From Herpetosiphon sp042688385 (GTDB lineage: Bacteria; Chloroflexota; Chloroflexia; Chloroflexales; Herpetosiphonaceae), in assembly GCF_042688385.1 (NCBI RefSeq), contig NZ_JBHUPY010000007.1, positions 124,001 through 188,000 on the forward strand: 64,000 bases of DNA, read 5' to 3'. The notes under the pieces were generated by a model. That model saw only the letters and a list, made by a program, of their open reading frames with translations. It searched no databases and was not told the origin of the DNA. Below are positions 49,850-58,628 of this stretch, in pieces. Position numbers and translations under genes: made by a program. Every line of letters starts with the position of its first letter. Within the stretch, counting starts at the first letter, position 1.

Positions 49850-49882
49850 ACAGGCCACAGAGCAAAATACTCCATGGCCTGT
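49850..49882 (-). terminator. Terminator hairpin of secA
   Basis: ACAGGCCA and TGGCCTGT form an 8-bp stem with an inner GAG/CTC pairing, 26 bp after the secA stop. The minus strand continues TGATTTTA, so a weak T-tract is present. Confidence 0.6.
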
Positions 49883-49907
49883 AGGAACTTAGTCGTTATA
49901 TCAAAGA

Positions 49908-52900
49908 TTATTTTTTGCCAACAGCTTGGGCGTGGGTGTGTTTGACCGCCAAAATTGCTTCAAGCTCGGCTTCTTTGCCCGGCAAGCCATGGCATGCTTT
50001 GAACTTCTTGCCGCTATCGCAAGGGCAAGGGTCATTGCGTCCGATTTTGATAATAATGCGGCGGGCTGGAGCAGCTTGCCCAGCGGCATTGCTGACGCGG
50101 CGTGCAGCACCACCAACACCTCGTTTGGCTGGCTTGGGTGCTTCTTCAGTAGCGTTTTCTGAGCCACCAGCGGTTTGGGCCATTGCCAAACGAGCTTCCA
50201 TTTCCAGTTCAACTTGGCGCAAGCGCACTTGCCAGTTGGCTGCATCGGTGAAGAAGTTGTAGACAATCCGGTTTTGAATATTGCCTTTGAGTTCATCGAA
50301 CATCTTATAGGCTTCGCGCTTGAAAGCCACCAACGGATCTTGTTGGGCAATCGCGACGTTGCCAATGCCTTGGCGCAATTCATCAACCGCCGTCAGATAA
50401 TCGATCCATTCGCGATCGATTGCGCCGAGCATTTCTTGGCGCTCAAAGTGGGCAAAGAAGGCTTCGGGGCCGCTAACACCAGGAATTGGCTGCACACCAC
50501 GTTGCAACAAACCAGTGTATTGAGTTGCCAACTCTTGGCCCAAGCGATTGTAGGCTTCTTCGACAACATCGGTCGCAATTTCGCCAATTTCATCAGCTTG
50601 GCGGCCTTTGAAACGAGCGGCCAATTCAGTTTCTTGGGCTTTGAGTTGCGGCACAATCGCATACAATTGGCGCAAGAAGCCTTCCATATCTGGCTGATCA
50701 AGCTCTTTGTTATCGAGGAAATCTTCGACATGGGCTTCGATTTCGTCAACCACCATCTCAAGGATGCGGTCGCCCATATCTTCGCCGCCAAGAATGGCAT
50801 GGCGGTCGGCGTAGATAACTTCGCGTTGTTTGTTCACCACGTCGTCATATTCGACCACGTGTTTACGCACATCGAAGTTATAGCCTTCAACCCGCGTTTG
50901 CGCGCTTTCGATGGCTTTATCGAGCAAGCCCGATTCGAGTGGCAATTCTTCCTCGCCATCAGACATACGTTCCATCAAGCGTTTGATTGTGTCGATCCGA
51001 CCGAAGCGGGTCATCAACTCGTCTTCCAGCGAGATGAAGAAGCGTGATGAGCCAGGGTCGCCTTGACGGCCAGCCCGACCACGCAGCTGATTGTCGATCC
51101 GGCGGGCTTCGTGGCGCTCAGTACCAATGATGTGCAGGCCGCCAGCGTCCATCACCGCTTTACGCTCTGCATCGACATCGGCTTTGGCTTTGGCGGTTGC
51201 TTCGGCCAATTGCTCAGGCGTGGCTTCGGTGATGGTTGTGCCCAGCGCTTTAAGATGCTCCTCGACCAAACCATCGGGATTACCGCCAAGCAAAATGTCG
51301 GTACCGCGACCAGCCATGTTGGTTGCAATCGTGATTGCGCCAGTGCGCCCAGCTTGGGCCACAATATAGGCTTCACGTTCGTGTTGCTTAGCGTTCAAGA
51401 GATAATGTTCAAGCCCTGATTGATTCAGCAAATTGCTGACAATTTCTGAGCTTTCAACCGAGGTTGTACCAACCAAGACTGGACGGCCAAGCTCGTGCAT
51501 TTCTTTGATTTCGCGCAACACAGCGTTGTATTTAGCTTTTTGGGTTGCATAAATATGGTCGCGATAATCTTCGCGCACCACTTGGCGATTGGTTGGGATA
51601 ATCACCACTTCCAAATTGTAGATTTTGCTAAATTCTTCAGCTTCGGTGATTGCTGTCCCTGTCATGCCGCCAAGTTTGTTGTACATGCGGAAGTAATTTT
51701 GGAAGGTGATGGTTGCCAAGGTGACGTTTTCGCGGCGGACCTCGACCGATTCTTTGGCCTCAACCGCTTGGTGCAAGCCATCCGACCAACGCCGACCAGG
51801 CATCGTCCGGCCTGTAAACTCATCGACGATCACAACTTCGCCATTTTGGACCACATAATCAACATCACGGTGGAAAACATATTCGGCTTTGAGCGCGTTT
51901 TCCAAGTAGTGGGTCAATTCGAAGTTCTTGGCATCGTACATGTTCTCGCCTTCGGGCAAGTTGAGGCGTTTTTCCATCACCTCTAAGCCCGATTCGGTCA
52001 AAGTAATTGAGCGCGATTTTTCGTCGATCCAGTAATCGCCGTCGAAATCGTCTTTCAAGCCTTTGCGCACTTCGTCGGGCGAGATGCTTGAGCGCTTGAG
52101 GCCACGCACCAATGAAGAAAAACGGCGATAGTTATCGCTGGATTCTTGGGCTGGGCCGGAGATAATCAACGGAGTACGGGCTTCGTCGATCAAAATATTA
52201 TCAACTTCGTCGACAATCGCGTAGTGCAATTCACGCTGCACACATTGATCTTTGTGCTGCACCATGTTATCGCGCAGATAATCGAAGCCATATTCATTGT
52301 TCGTGCCGTAGGTCATATCGGCCATGTAGGCTTCGCGACGTGAGCAAGGCCGCCAGTGCACCAAACGGCTATCATCTTGTTTGGCGTTGGGGTCGATATA
52401 ATTGGGGTCGTAAATTGCTGAATAATCGTGGGCGATATAGCCAGTGCTCATGCCAAGGCTATGGAAAATTGGCCCCATCCAACCACCACCAACTTTGGCG
52501 AGATAGTCGTTAACGGTGACCAAGTGTGCGCCACGGCCTGGAATTGCATTGAGAAACAAGGGCAAGGAAGCCACAAGGGTTTTACCTTCACCAGTTTTCA
52601 TTTCGGCAATCCGGCCTTCGTGTAGCACAATCCCGCCGATCATCTGGACATCGTAGTGACGTTGGCCAATGACCCTGCTTGAGGCTTCGCGCACGAGGGC
52701 AAACGCTTCGGGCAACAATTCATCAAGGGCTGAATCTTCGATAATTCGTAATTCTTTTTGATACTCTTTTTCGACGGTTGAATCGTGGCGATTTTCGTCG
52801 GCGTAGCGGTCGTCGAGCGCTTCACGATCCGCTTTGGTAAGCTCTGCGAACCGTGTGCGTAATTCAGCCGTTTTTTCACGGAGTTGTTCATCGCTAAGAG

Positions 52901-53006
52901 CCTTGAATGTTGGCTCAAGGGCGTTAATTTCATCTAAGGTTGGCTGCATTTTCTTCACAACCTTAGCGTTGGGGTCGCCCAGTAGTTTCCCAAGCCATTT
53001 AAACAT
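49908..53006 (-). CDS. secA: Protein translocase ATPase SecA
   Basis: A 1032-aa SecA. ATG 53006 (MFKWLGKLLGDPNAKVVKK) with GAGGT 6 nt upstream is preferred over an upstream in-frame codon. The DEAD motor has Walker A MKTGEGKTLVASL (about 110-122), IVDEVDNILIDEART, and motif VI-like GRAGRQGDPGSSRFF (about 655-669); preprotein-crosslinking, helical wing and scaffold domains follow. The C-terminus carries a zinc SEC-C motif (RNDPCPCDSGKKFKACHG), which binds SecB or ribosomes elsewhere. It is longer than E. coli SecA (901 aa), mainly by insertions in the second half. It drives post-translational export through SecYEG. Confidence 0.98.
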   Translation of the reverse strand: MFKWLGKLLGDPNAKVVKKMQPTLDEINALEPTFKALSDEQLREKTAELRTRFAELTKADREALDDRYADENRHDSTVEKEYQKELRIIEDSALDELLPEAFALVREASSRVIGQRHYDVQMIGGIVLHEGRIAEMKTGEGKTLVASLPLFLNAIPGRGAHLVTVNDYLAKVGGGWMGPIFHSLGMSTGYIAHDYSAIYDPNYIDPNAKQDDSRLVHWRPCSRREAYMADMTYGTNNEYGFDYLRDNMVQHKDQCVQRELHYAIVDEVDNILIDEARTPLIISGPAQESSDNYRRFSSLVRGLKRSSISPDEVRKGLKDDFDGDYWIDEKSRSITLTESGLEVMEKRLNLPEGENMYDAKNFELTHYLENALKAEYVFHRDVDYVVQNGEVVIVDEFTGRTMPGRRWSDGLHQAVEAKESVEVRRENVTLATITFQNYFRMYNKLGGMTGTAITEAEEFSKIYNLEVVIIPTNRQVVREDYRDHIYATQKAKYNAVLREIKEMHELGRPVLVGTTSVESSEIVSNLLNQSGLEHYLLNAKQHEREAYIVAQAGRTGAITIATNMAGRGTDILLGGNPDGLVEEHLKALGTTITEATPEQLAEATAKAKADVDAERKAVMDAGGLHIIGTERHEARRIDNQLRGRAGRQGDPGSSRFFISLEDELMTRFGRIDTIKRLMERMSDGEEELPLESGLLDKAIESAQTRVEGYNFDVRKHVVEYDDVVNKQREVIYADRHAILGGEDMGDRILEMVVDEIEAHVEDFLDNKELDQPDMEGFLRQLYAIVPQLKAQETELAARFKGRQADEIGEIATDVVEEAYNRLGQELATQYTGLLQRGVQPIPGVSGPEAFFAHFERQEMLGAIDREWIDYLTAVDELRQGIGNVAIAQQDPLVAFKREAYKMFDELKGNIQNRIVYNFFTDAANWQVRLRQVELEMEARLAMAQTAGGSENATEEAPKPAKRGVGGAARRVSNAAGQAAPARRIIIKIGRNDPCPCDSGKKFKACHGLPGKEAELEAILAVKHTHAQAVGKK

Positions 53007-53054
53007 GTGGTACCTCGTGGTGTCTGAATATCGGCAGCACGGCTGCATCGCTAG

Positions 53055-53083
53055 ATTATACCACGCAGCTTTGGCGCTTTGAA
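53055..53083 (-). promoter_or_regulatory. Promoter of secA
   Basis: On the minus strand TTCAAA (53078-53083), a 17-bp spacer and a perfect TATAAT (53055-53060), about 50 bp before the start codon. Confidence 0.6.
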
Positions 53084-53110
53084 TGGCTTAAAAGCTGCTT
53101 AAACGAAATG

Positions 53111-53686
53111 TTAACGCACTGCCAATAATCCTCGATCTTCGCGATTAAGCAGCTGTTGAAACTTACCAAGGAAGCGTCCGAGCTGGGGATCACTGCGTTC
53201 TAATGGCACGTCATCAAGCGCAAACCAACGAATTTGGGCGAATTCAGCCTGATCGTAATGCAATGCTTGCTGAGAATCAGCCTGCACCACATACCACAAC
53301 GAAACATCAATATGGCCTGCGGTGAGGCCAACAGTTTCAGTTACGGTAATAAAGCATGGCTCTGGCCAATAAAACTGCGCTTCTATCCCCAATTCTTCCT
53401 CAATTTCACGGCTGACGGTGCTGGCTGGATGTTCATCTGGCTCAACGTGGCCACCACAAGGCAACCACAACTGGGCATTACGATGATCAACTAATAAAAT
53501 CTGAGCGGTCGCAGGATCATAAACCACAATGTAGGAAACGAGGTGCATCGGCGGCGTAGCAGGCTTGGCGGTGCGAAACAATGGCGCATCGCTATCGATC
53601 CATGCCACGGTTTCGTTACAATCTGCTTGCTCACGTAAATCCAAGGGGGCAATTTGGGTCACTAAGCTACGAATAGTTGAACGCAT
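53111..53686 (-). CDS. Nudix hydrolase
   Basis: A 191-aa Nudix protein. ATG 53686 has GGAGG 5 nt upstream; an earlier in-frame start lacks this. The Nudix box is complete: GHVEPDE...REIEEELGI (about 87-109). The preceding YIVVYDPATAQILLVDHRNAQLWLPCGGH matches the MutT-like beta sheet. A helical N-terminal extension of about 45 residues carries LVTQIAPLDLREQ. The substrate is unknown. It is downstream of the secA promoter region on the same strand but separately expressed. Confidence 0.87.
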   Translation of the reverse strand: MRSTIRSLVTQIAPLDLREQADCNETVAWIDSDAPLFRTAKPATPPMHLVSYIVVYDPATAQILLVDHRNAQLWLPCGGHVEPDEHPASTVSREIEEELGIEAQFYWPEPCFITVTETVGLTAGHIDVSLWYVVQADSQQALHYDQAEFAQIRWFALDDVPLERSDPQLGRFLGKFQQLLNREDRGLLAVR

Positions 53687-53699
53687 AGATTCCTCCAAC

Positions 53700-53965
53700 A
53701 ATCCTCAATCTGATCCACGAAGGGCACGAAGAGCACGAAGAACGAGAAACCACGAAGAGCGAGAAACCACGAAGGACGCGAAGCTCGCGAAGGCTGTTTT
53801 TAGCCACAGATTTTTAGTATGAGGCTATGGGCTATGGGCTATGAGCTTTTGGAACCAGTGTCATTCACCAAACGTTCCGATAGCCTATAGCCTTCAGTCT
53901 ATAGCCAAACATCCTCTGAGCCTCTGCGTTAAAAATACGCTTTTGCCTTTTGCATTCTGCCTTTT
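53700..53965. repeat. Dispersed-repeat block between Nudix and tetR genes
   Basis: CACGAAGGGCACGAAGAGCACGAAG (53716-53740) and several CGAAGAxCGCGAAG words up to 53790, then GGCTATGGGCTATGGGCTATG (about 53825-53845), CTATAGCCTTCAGTCTATAGCC (about 53884-53905), CTCTGCGTTAAA (53922-53932) and TTTTGCCTTTTGCATTCTGCC (about 53942-53965). Confidence 0.75.
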
Positions 53966-53970
53966 GCCTT

Positions 53971-54558
53971 TCATCCTTTTAACGCTTCGATGCTACCAAC
54001 CAGCAAGGGCACGCTATCGTTGATAAAGTTTTCGAGGTTTTGGCAGCGATCACTATAGAGCCAGCGGGCGGCCAAGGCAAATACCGACCAACTGAGCATA
54101 GTTGCCAAAAGTTGGCGTTGCATTGCTGCTACGTTGCGTAACGGCAAATAATGATCAAGCCATGTTTGAATATGTTGCTCTAGCATGCGTTTGATCTGGG
54201 TTTCAGCCAACGAATCGAAAAAACGATGATATTGATTGCACTGGCCATGAATCATCGCCCAATGGTCGGCGATTGCCCACAGCAAAGCTTGCATATAGCG
54301 GGTTGGCGTGTCGGGATAATGCTGCATACGCCGATCAAGAAACATCATAAAGCCATCACGAATCAGTTCATCAACTAAGGCATATTTATCGCTGAAATGA
54401 GCATAGAAGGTTGCCCGATTAATCGTCGCAGCTTCGGCAATCTCGTTAACTGTCACTTCCTCGAAGGTACGTGTGCGCAAGAGCTGAATCAAGGCATCGA
54501 GAATTAATTTGCGCGTGCGCTTGGTGCGCGGGTCAATTTTAACAGCGTTTCCCAACAT
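53971..54558 (-). CDS. TetR-family transcriptional regulator
   Basis: A 195-aa repressor with an N-terminal helix-turn-helix (TRKLILDALIQLLRTRTFEEVTVNEIAEAATINRATFYAHF region, about residues 14-53) ending in the family's AEAATINRATFYAHFSDK pattern. The C-terminal ligand domain is helical and carries two Trp-rich segments (LLWAIADHWAMIHG). Its inducer is unknown. ATG 54558 has AGGAGCC upstream. It is divergent from the qorB-like gene, and the intervening palindrome is the obvious operator, so it probably represses that gene and itself. Confidence 0.9.
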   Translation of the reverse strand: MLGNAVKIDPRTKRTRKLILDALIQLLRTRTFEEVTVNEIAEAATINRATFYAHFSDKYALVDELIRDGFMMFLDRRMQHYPDTPTRYMQALLWAIADHWAMIHGQCNQYHRFFDSLAETQIKRMLEQHIQTWLDHYLPLRNVAAMQRQLLATMLSWSVFALAARWLYSDRCQNLENFINDSVPLLVGSIEALKG

Positions 54559-54603
54559 TTTGGCTCCTTTGTTGCCTAAGCAACAAATTTTCGTTTTTGC
54601 TGG

Positions 54604-54632
54604 TTGACACTATAGCACGGGTTCTCTATGCT
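54604..54632 (+). promoter_or_regulatory. Promoter of the qorB-like gene
   Basis: A perfect TTGACA (54604-54609), a 17-bp spacer and TATGCT (54627-54632). Confidence 0.7.
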
Positions 54633-54650
54633 ATTCAACAGATGTCAATT

Positions 54651-54668
54651 AAACAACGAGTGTTGTTT
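54651..54668. promoter_or_regulatory. Candidate TetR operator
   Basis: AAACAAC and GTTGTTT are perfect 7-bp arms with a 4-bp centre (GAGT), about 19 bp downstream of the -10 box and 31 bp before the start codon. Confidence 0.5.
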
Positions 54669-54699
54669 AGACTTCAATTCATCAGTGAGGTTTTTAATC

Positions 54700-55584
54700 A
54701 TGGCTCATACTCAAGGTTTGGTCGCAATCACCGGTGCAGCAGGTCAATTAGGACGCTTGGTTTTGCAAGAAGTATTGGCAAAAGTTGGGGCAAATCAAGT
54801 TGTAGCAATCACCCGTGATCCAGCCAAATTGGCCGATGTTGCCGCTCAAGGCGTAAAAGTTGTCGCTGGCGATTTCAACGATCCAGCAAGTTTGACCGCT
54901 GCGTTGGCCGGAGTCGAACGAGTTTTGCTGATCAGCATCGATGTAGTTGGCAGCGAACGAGTGCGTTTGCAAACTGGTGCGGTAAAAGCAATCGCTGACG
55001 CTGGCGTGAAACACATCGTTTATACCTCAGCAACAAATCCTGCCGCAGCCCCAATGGAATTTGTGCGCGAACACGCTGCGACCGAGGAAGCAATTAAGGC
55101 CAGTAGCTTGAGCTACAGCTTCTTGCGCAATAACTTCTATTTTGAAACGATCACCGATAAGGTAAAAGGCGCTTTGGCAAGTGGCGTAATTGCCGCCGCC
55201 GCTGGCGACGCTGCTGCTGGCTTGGTTGCCCGCGCCGATTGTGCTGCTGCCGCCGCTGCTGCCTTGGTGAGCGATAGCACCGCTTCAGAAGTGTACAACA
55301 TTACTGGCCCGGTCAGCTTAACCCACAAAGCCATTGCTGAAACCGTCGCTGAATTTGCAGGCCGCGACGTGGTGTATCAGCCAATCGATGCCGCCAGCGC
55401 CCAACAACAACTTGAGCAATACGGCCTGCCAGCGCCAGTTGCCGGTTTTGTCGTCGCCATCGATCACGATTTGATCGGCTCAGGCGCGTTGGATGTTGTG
55501 AGCAACGATGTTGAGCGCTTGACTGGCAAACCAGCGCAATCATTGGGCGAATATCTTAACGCCAATCGGGCGTTGTTTAGCTAA
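54700..55584 (+). CDS. NmrA-like NAD(P)H:quinone oxidoreductase, QorB type
   Basis: A 294-aa atypical short-chain dehydrogenase. ATG 54700 has GTGAGG upstream; the frame is open further 5' across the promoter, so the longer version is rejected. The nucleotide-binding start is LVAITGAAGQLGRLVLQEV (about 6-24), then GDFNDPASLTAAL, VYTSATNPAAAPMEF and YSFLRNNFYFE, as in E. coli QorB (YtfG) and NmrA-like proteins. It probably reduces quinones or binds NADP(H) as a redox sensor. Under TetR control, it resembles a quinone or electrophile stress response. Confidence 0.88.
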   Translation: MAHTQGLVAITGAAGQLGRLVLQEVLAKVGANQVVAITRDPAKLADVAAQGVKVVAGDFNDPASLTAALAGVERVLLISIDVVGSERVRLQTGAVKAIADAGVKHIVYTSATNPAAAPMEFVREHAATEEAIKASSLSYSFLRNNFYFETITDKVKGALASGVIAAAAGDAAAGLVARADCAAAAAAALVSDSTASEVYNITGPVSLTHKAIAETVAEFAGRDVVYQPIDAASAQQQLEQYGLPAPVAGFVVAIDHDLIGSGALDVVSNDVERLTGKPAQSLGEYLNANRALFS

Positions 55585-55587
55585 TTT

Positions 55588-55852
55588 CCCTCACCCCAAC
55601 CCCTCTCCCGTCCAACGGGCGAGGGCTTTTTGATTCCGTGGTTTTCGAATGATTCAGCGACTCCCCCCTCTCCCGTGGCGCGGGCGAGGGGCTTTTGGTT
55701 GTGTGGGTTTGGCATGATTGGGGGTGAAAACGGGTGCTCCCCCTCGCCCGCGTTTTCGTGGGCGAGGGGGTTGGGGGGTGAGGGAACGCTCCACCACCGA
55801 CCAATCGCTCAAAACCGACCCTTGAAAGAATGGGGCTGGGGGGTGAGGGAAC
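55588..55852. repeat. Compound of C-rich/G-rich palindromic repeats
   Basis: Several partial MITE-core palindromes lie back to back: CCCTCACCCCAACCCC at 55588, GGGCGAGGGCTTTTTG near 55616, CTCCCCCTCGCCCGCG near 55737 and GGGGTTGGGGGGTGAGGG near 55767 and again near 55835. The TGTACTGGTTCAT ends are missing. The first arm with TTTTTG may double as the qorB-like gene's terminator. Confidence 0.7.
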
Positions 55853-55856
55853 TACA

Positions 55857-56747
55857 CTATTTGCTGGTCGTAGGGTTATGAATTGGCAAGCCAACCACAT
55901 TGCCCCATTCCGTCCATGAGCCGTCGTAATTGCGCACGTTTTTGTAGCCCAAGAGTTCGTGCAGCACAAACCACGTCAACGATGAGCGTTCGCCAATGCG
56001 GCAATAGACCACAGTATCGCTTTCGGGCGTTACGCCAACATCGCCATACAATTGCGTAATTTCATCAGCGCTCTTGAAGGTGCCATCGTCGTTAACTGCT
56101 TTGGCCCAAGGCACATTGACCGCGCCTGGAATGTGGCCGCCACGCACCGCGCCTTCTTGAGGATATTCGGGCATGTGCAATTTTTTGCCAGTAAATTCAT
56201 CGGGCGAGCGCACATCGACCAAGCTATGGCCTGCTGGCAAGTCAATTGCGGTTTGGCGGGCATTTGGGCGGCCAATATGGGCCAGCACATCATCGCGGAA
56301 CGCGCGAATTTCGGGCTTTGGTTCGCCAACAACATACTGGGTTGGCTCGAAGCTTGGCACCACCCGCGTCAATTCGCGGCCTTCGTCGATCCATTTTTTG
56401 CGCCCGCCGTTCATAATTTTGAGCTTTTCGTGGCCAAGCAATTGAAAAACCCAATAGGCATAGCAGGCCCACCAATTATTTTTATCGCCATAAAAAACGA
56501 TGGTGGTGTCGTTGCTAATGCCAAAGCGGCTCAGCAGCGCAGCAAATGCATCGCCATCAATATAATCGCGAATCTGCACATCATTTAAATCATCTTGCCA
56601 ATTGATTTTAACCGCGTTAGCGATATGGCCCATTTCATAGAGCAAAATATCTTCATCCGATTCAACCAAACGCACATCGGCATCGTTCAAATGCTCAGCA
56701 ACCCAATCGGTGCTCACCAACACATCAGGATTCACGTAATCGCTCAT
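55857..56747 (-). CDS. Thiosulfate/3-mercaptopyruvate sulfurtransferase, tandem rhodanese
   Basis: A 296-aa protein with two rhodanese domains. The N-terminal inactive one (about 8-135) has VSTDWVAEHLNDADVRLVES and GHIANAVKINWQ; the C-terminal catalytic one (about 165-285) has SLVDVRSPDEF, GHIPGAVNVPW and the active-site loop VVYCRIGERSS with Cys about 255. The CRIGERSS loop fits the thiosulfate/SseA-like class. It transfers sulfur and may feed or detoxify around the SUF system, since it follows sufB and the Rieske gene on the same strand (27 bp after the latter). Confidence 0.92.
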   Translation of the reverse strand: MSDYVNPDVLVSTDWVAEHLNDADVRLVESDEDILLYEMGHIANAVKINWQDDLNDVQIRDYIDGDAFAALLSRFGISNDTTIVFYGDKNNWWACYAYWVFQLLGHEKLKIMNGGRKKWIDEGRELTRVVPSFEPTQYVVGEPKPEIRAFRDDVLAHIGRPNARQTAIDLPAGHSLVDVRSPDEFTGKKLHMPEYPQEGAVRGGHIPGAVNVPWAKAVNDDGTFKSADEITQLYGDVGVTPESDTVVYCRIGERSSLTWFVLHELLGYKNVRNYDGSWTEWGNVVGLPIHNPTTSK

Positions 56748-56774
56748 CGATTGCTCCTTTATTGAAATTAATAA

Positions 56775-57086
56775 TTAAGCTTCAAGCAAAATCTGATCGT
56801 TTTCGATTTTGAGGTTATAGACCTTCAATGGCTCGGTCGCTGGCAATGAGCGCGGGCGGCCACTGGCCAAATCAAAACGTGCGCCATGCAGCGGGCATTC
56901 GATTGTGCAATCATCCTCATCCAACTCGCCTTCGTGCAATTCGGCGTAGGCATGGGTGCAAATGTTGCTGGTGGCAAAATACTGCGTGCCACAGCGAAAA
57001 ATCCCCACTTGCTCGCCAGCAAAATCAACCTGAATCGCTGGCGTGTCGGCCAAATCGTGCAGCGTTGCAACAACTTGATAGCTCAT
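56775..57086 (-). CDS. Rieske-type [2Fe-2S] ferredoxin
   Basis: A 103-aa small Rieske protein. ATG 57086 (MSYQVVATLHDLADTPAIQV) has AAGGA upstream; an earlier in-frame start is not supported. The cluster ligands are complete: CTH in NICTHAYAEL and CPLH in IECPLHGARFDL, as in the ferredoxin components of ring-hydroxylating dioxygenases and in SUF-linked Rieske proteins. Its position between sufB and the sulfurtransferase suggests it is linked to Fe-S metabolism rather than aromatic degradation, and no dioxygenase genes are near. Confidence 0.92.
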   Translation of the reverse strand: MSYQVVATLHDLADTPAIQVDFAGEQVGIFRCGTQYFATSNICTHAYAELHEGELDEDDCTIECPLHGARFDLASGRPRSLPATEPLKVYNLKIENDQILLEA

Positions 57087-57135
57087 CTCGTTATTCCTTA
57101 ATTTATTAACTAAATTGATTAACAATGATCGAGCA

Positions 57136-57171
57136 AAGAAAATGCCGAGGACGCAGGGTTTGCGCCTCGGC
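57136..57171 (-). terminator. Intrinsic terminator after sufB
   Basis: GCCGAGG pairs with CCTCGGC, extended by CGCA/TGCG with one bulged A, around a 5-nt loop (57144-57171). ATTTTCTTT follows on the minus strand. Confidence 0.8.
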
Positions 57172-57186
57172 GTTGGTAGGCCAGCA

Positions 57187-58605
57187 CTAGCCGACCGAGC
57201 CTTCCATTTCCATTTGGATCAAGCGGTTCAATTCGACAGCGTATTCCATGGGCAATTCACGGGTGAATGGCTCCATAAAGCCCAATACAATCATCGAAAG
57301 TGCTTCGGCTTCGTCGAGGCCGCGGCTCATCAGATAGAACAATTGCTCTTCGCCGATTTTGCCGACGGTTGCTTCGTGGGCCACAGTCGCTGAATCTTCC
57401 TCGATCTCGATGTAGGGAATCGTATCCGAGGCTGAGCGATCGTCGAGAATCAAGGCATCACAGACCACGTTGATTTTGGCGTTGTGTGCGCCCCGTTGAA
57501 CTTTGGCCAACCCACGATAGGTTGTGCGACCGCCGTTCTTCGAGACTGATTTGTTGGTGATGCGGCTGGTGGTGTCGGGAGCGCCGTGCACCATTTTGGC
57601 CCCAGCGTCTTGATGTTGGCCTTCGCCAGCGTAGGCAACTGAGAGCACCTCGCCCTTTGCGCCGCGACCCATCATGTAGACTGCTGGATACTTCATGGTC
57701 AACTTCGAGCCAATGTTGCCATCAACCCATTCCATCGAAGCATCTTCGTAGGCAACAGCGCGTTTGGTCACCAAATTGAAAATGTTGTTGGCCCAGTTTT
57801 GAATCGTGGTATAGCGGCATTTACCACCTTTCTTCACGATAATTTCCACCACTGCTGAGTGCAGCGAGTTGGTGCTATAGACTGGCGCGGTACAACCTTC
57901 GATATAGTGAACTTCTGCGCCTTCATCGACGATAATCAAGGTACGTTCGAATTGGCCCATGTTTTCAGCATTGATGCGGAAATAGGCTTGCAATGGAATA
58001 TCGACCTTGACACCTTTTGGCACATACACGAACGAGCCACCAGACCAAACTGCTGTGTTCAAAGCAGCAAATTTGTTATCGGCTGAAGGAATGATCGTGC
58101 CGAAATATTCCTTGAATAACTCAGGATATTCTTTCAAACCTGTGTCAGTGTCAAGGAAAATTACGCCCAGTTTTTCCCACTCTTCGCGCAACGAGTGGTA
58201 AACAACTTCTGATTCGTATTGAGCGCCAACGCCAGCCAAGAACTTGCGTTCGGCTTCAGGAATACCCAATTTTTCAAAGGTATTCTTGATATTTTCTGGC
58301 ACATCGTCCCAGCTATTTTCGGCCCGTTCGCCAGGCCGCACATAATAGTGAATATCTTGGAAATCCAACTCAGCCAAGCGTGGGTTGGCCCACACGCCAC
58401 TGACTGGCAGTGGTTTTTTATGGAAAATTTCCAGCGCCTTCAAGCGGCGTTGCAACATCCATTCAGGTTCGCCCTTCATTTCCGAGATCGTGCGCACAAT
58501 ATCGGCATTCAGACCTTTTGAAGATTTGAATGTATAGTTCTCTTCGTCGCGAAAGCCGTACTTCGAGTAATCAAACTCGATCTCGTTTTGTGCAGGGTTG
58601 GACAT
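57187..58605 (-). CDS. sufB: Fe-S cluster assembly scaffold protein SufB
   Basis: A 472-aa SufB of typical length, starting at ATG 58605 with GGAGG upstream. It has the SufB N-terminal region (YGFRDEENYTFKSSKGL) and a beta-helix core with GGSFVYVPKGVKVDIPLQ, EGCTAPVYSTNSLHSAVVEI and the C-terminal DDRSASDTIPYIEI and EEQLFYLMSRGLDEAEA landmarks. Cys and Glu residues of the core receive sulfur from SufS/SufU and iron during assembly. It would form the SufBC2D complex with the upstream-encoded SufC and SufD. It is separated from them by sufS and sufU, which is unusual. Confidence 0.98.
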   Translation of the reverse strand: MSNPAQNEIEFDYSKYGFRDEENYTFKSSKGLNADIVRTISEMKGEPEWMLQRRLKALEIFHKKPLPVSGVWANPRLAELDFQDIHYYVRPGERAENSWDDVPENIKNTFEKLGIPEAERKFLAGVGAQYESEVVYHSLREEWEKLGVIFLDTDTGLKEYPELFKEYFGTIIPSADNKFAALNTAVWSGGSFVYVPKGVKVDIPLQAYFRINAENMGQFERTLIIVDEGAEVHYIEGCTAPVYSTNSLHSAVVEIIVKKGGKCRYTTIQNWANNIFNLVTKRAVAYEDASMEWVDGNIGSKLTMKYPAVYMMGRGAKGEVLSVAYAGEGQHQDAGAKMVHGAPDTTSRITNKSVSKNGGRTTYRGLAKVQRGAHNAKINVVCDALILDDRSASDTIPYIEIEEDSATVAHEATVGKIGEEQLFYLMSRGLDEAEALSMIVLGFMEPFTRELPMEYAVELNRLIQMEMEGSVG

Positions 58606-58628
58606 GCCCTGAGCCTCCTATAGTGTGA

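Noticed and set aside
50175..51047. A 290-aa plus-strand frame inside secA
   Set aside because: Antisense to well-conserved secA sequence; no ribosome site and no recognisable domain.
55588..55852. A further complete MITE
   Set aside because: Only palindromic core pieces are present; the TGTACTGGTTCAT ends and a flanking duplication are missing, so it is listed as a compound repeat.
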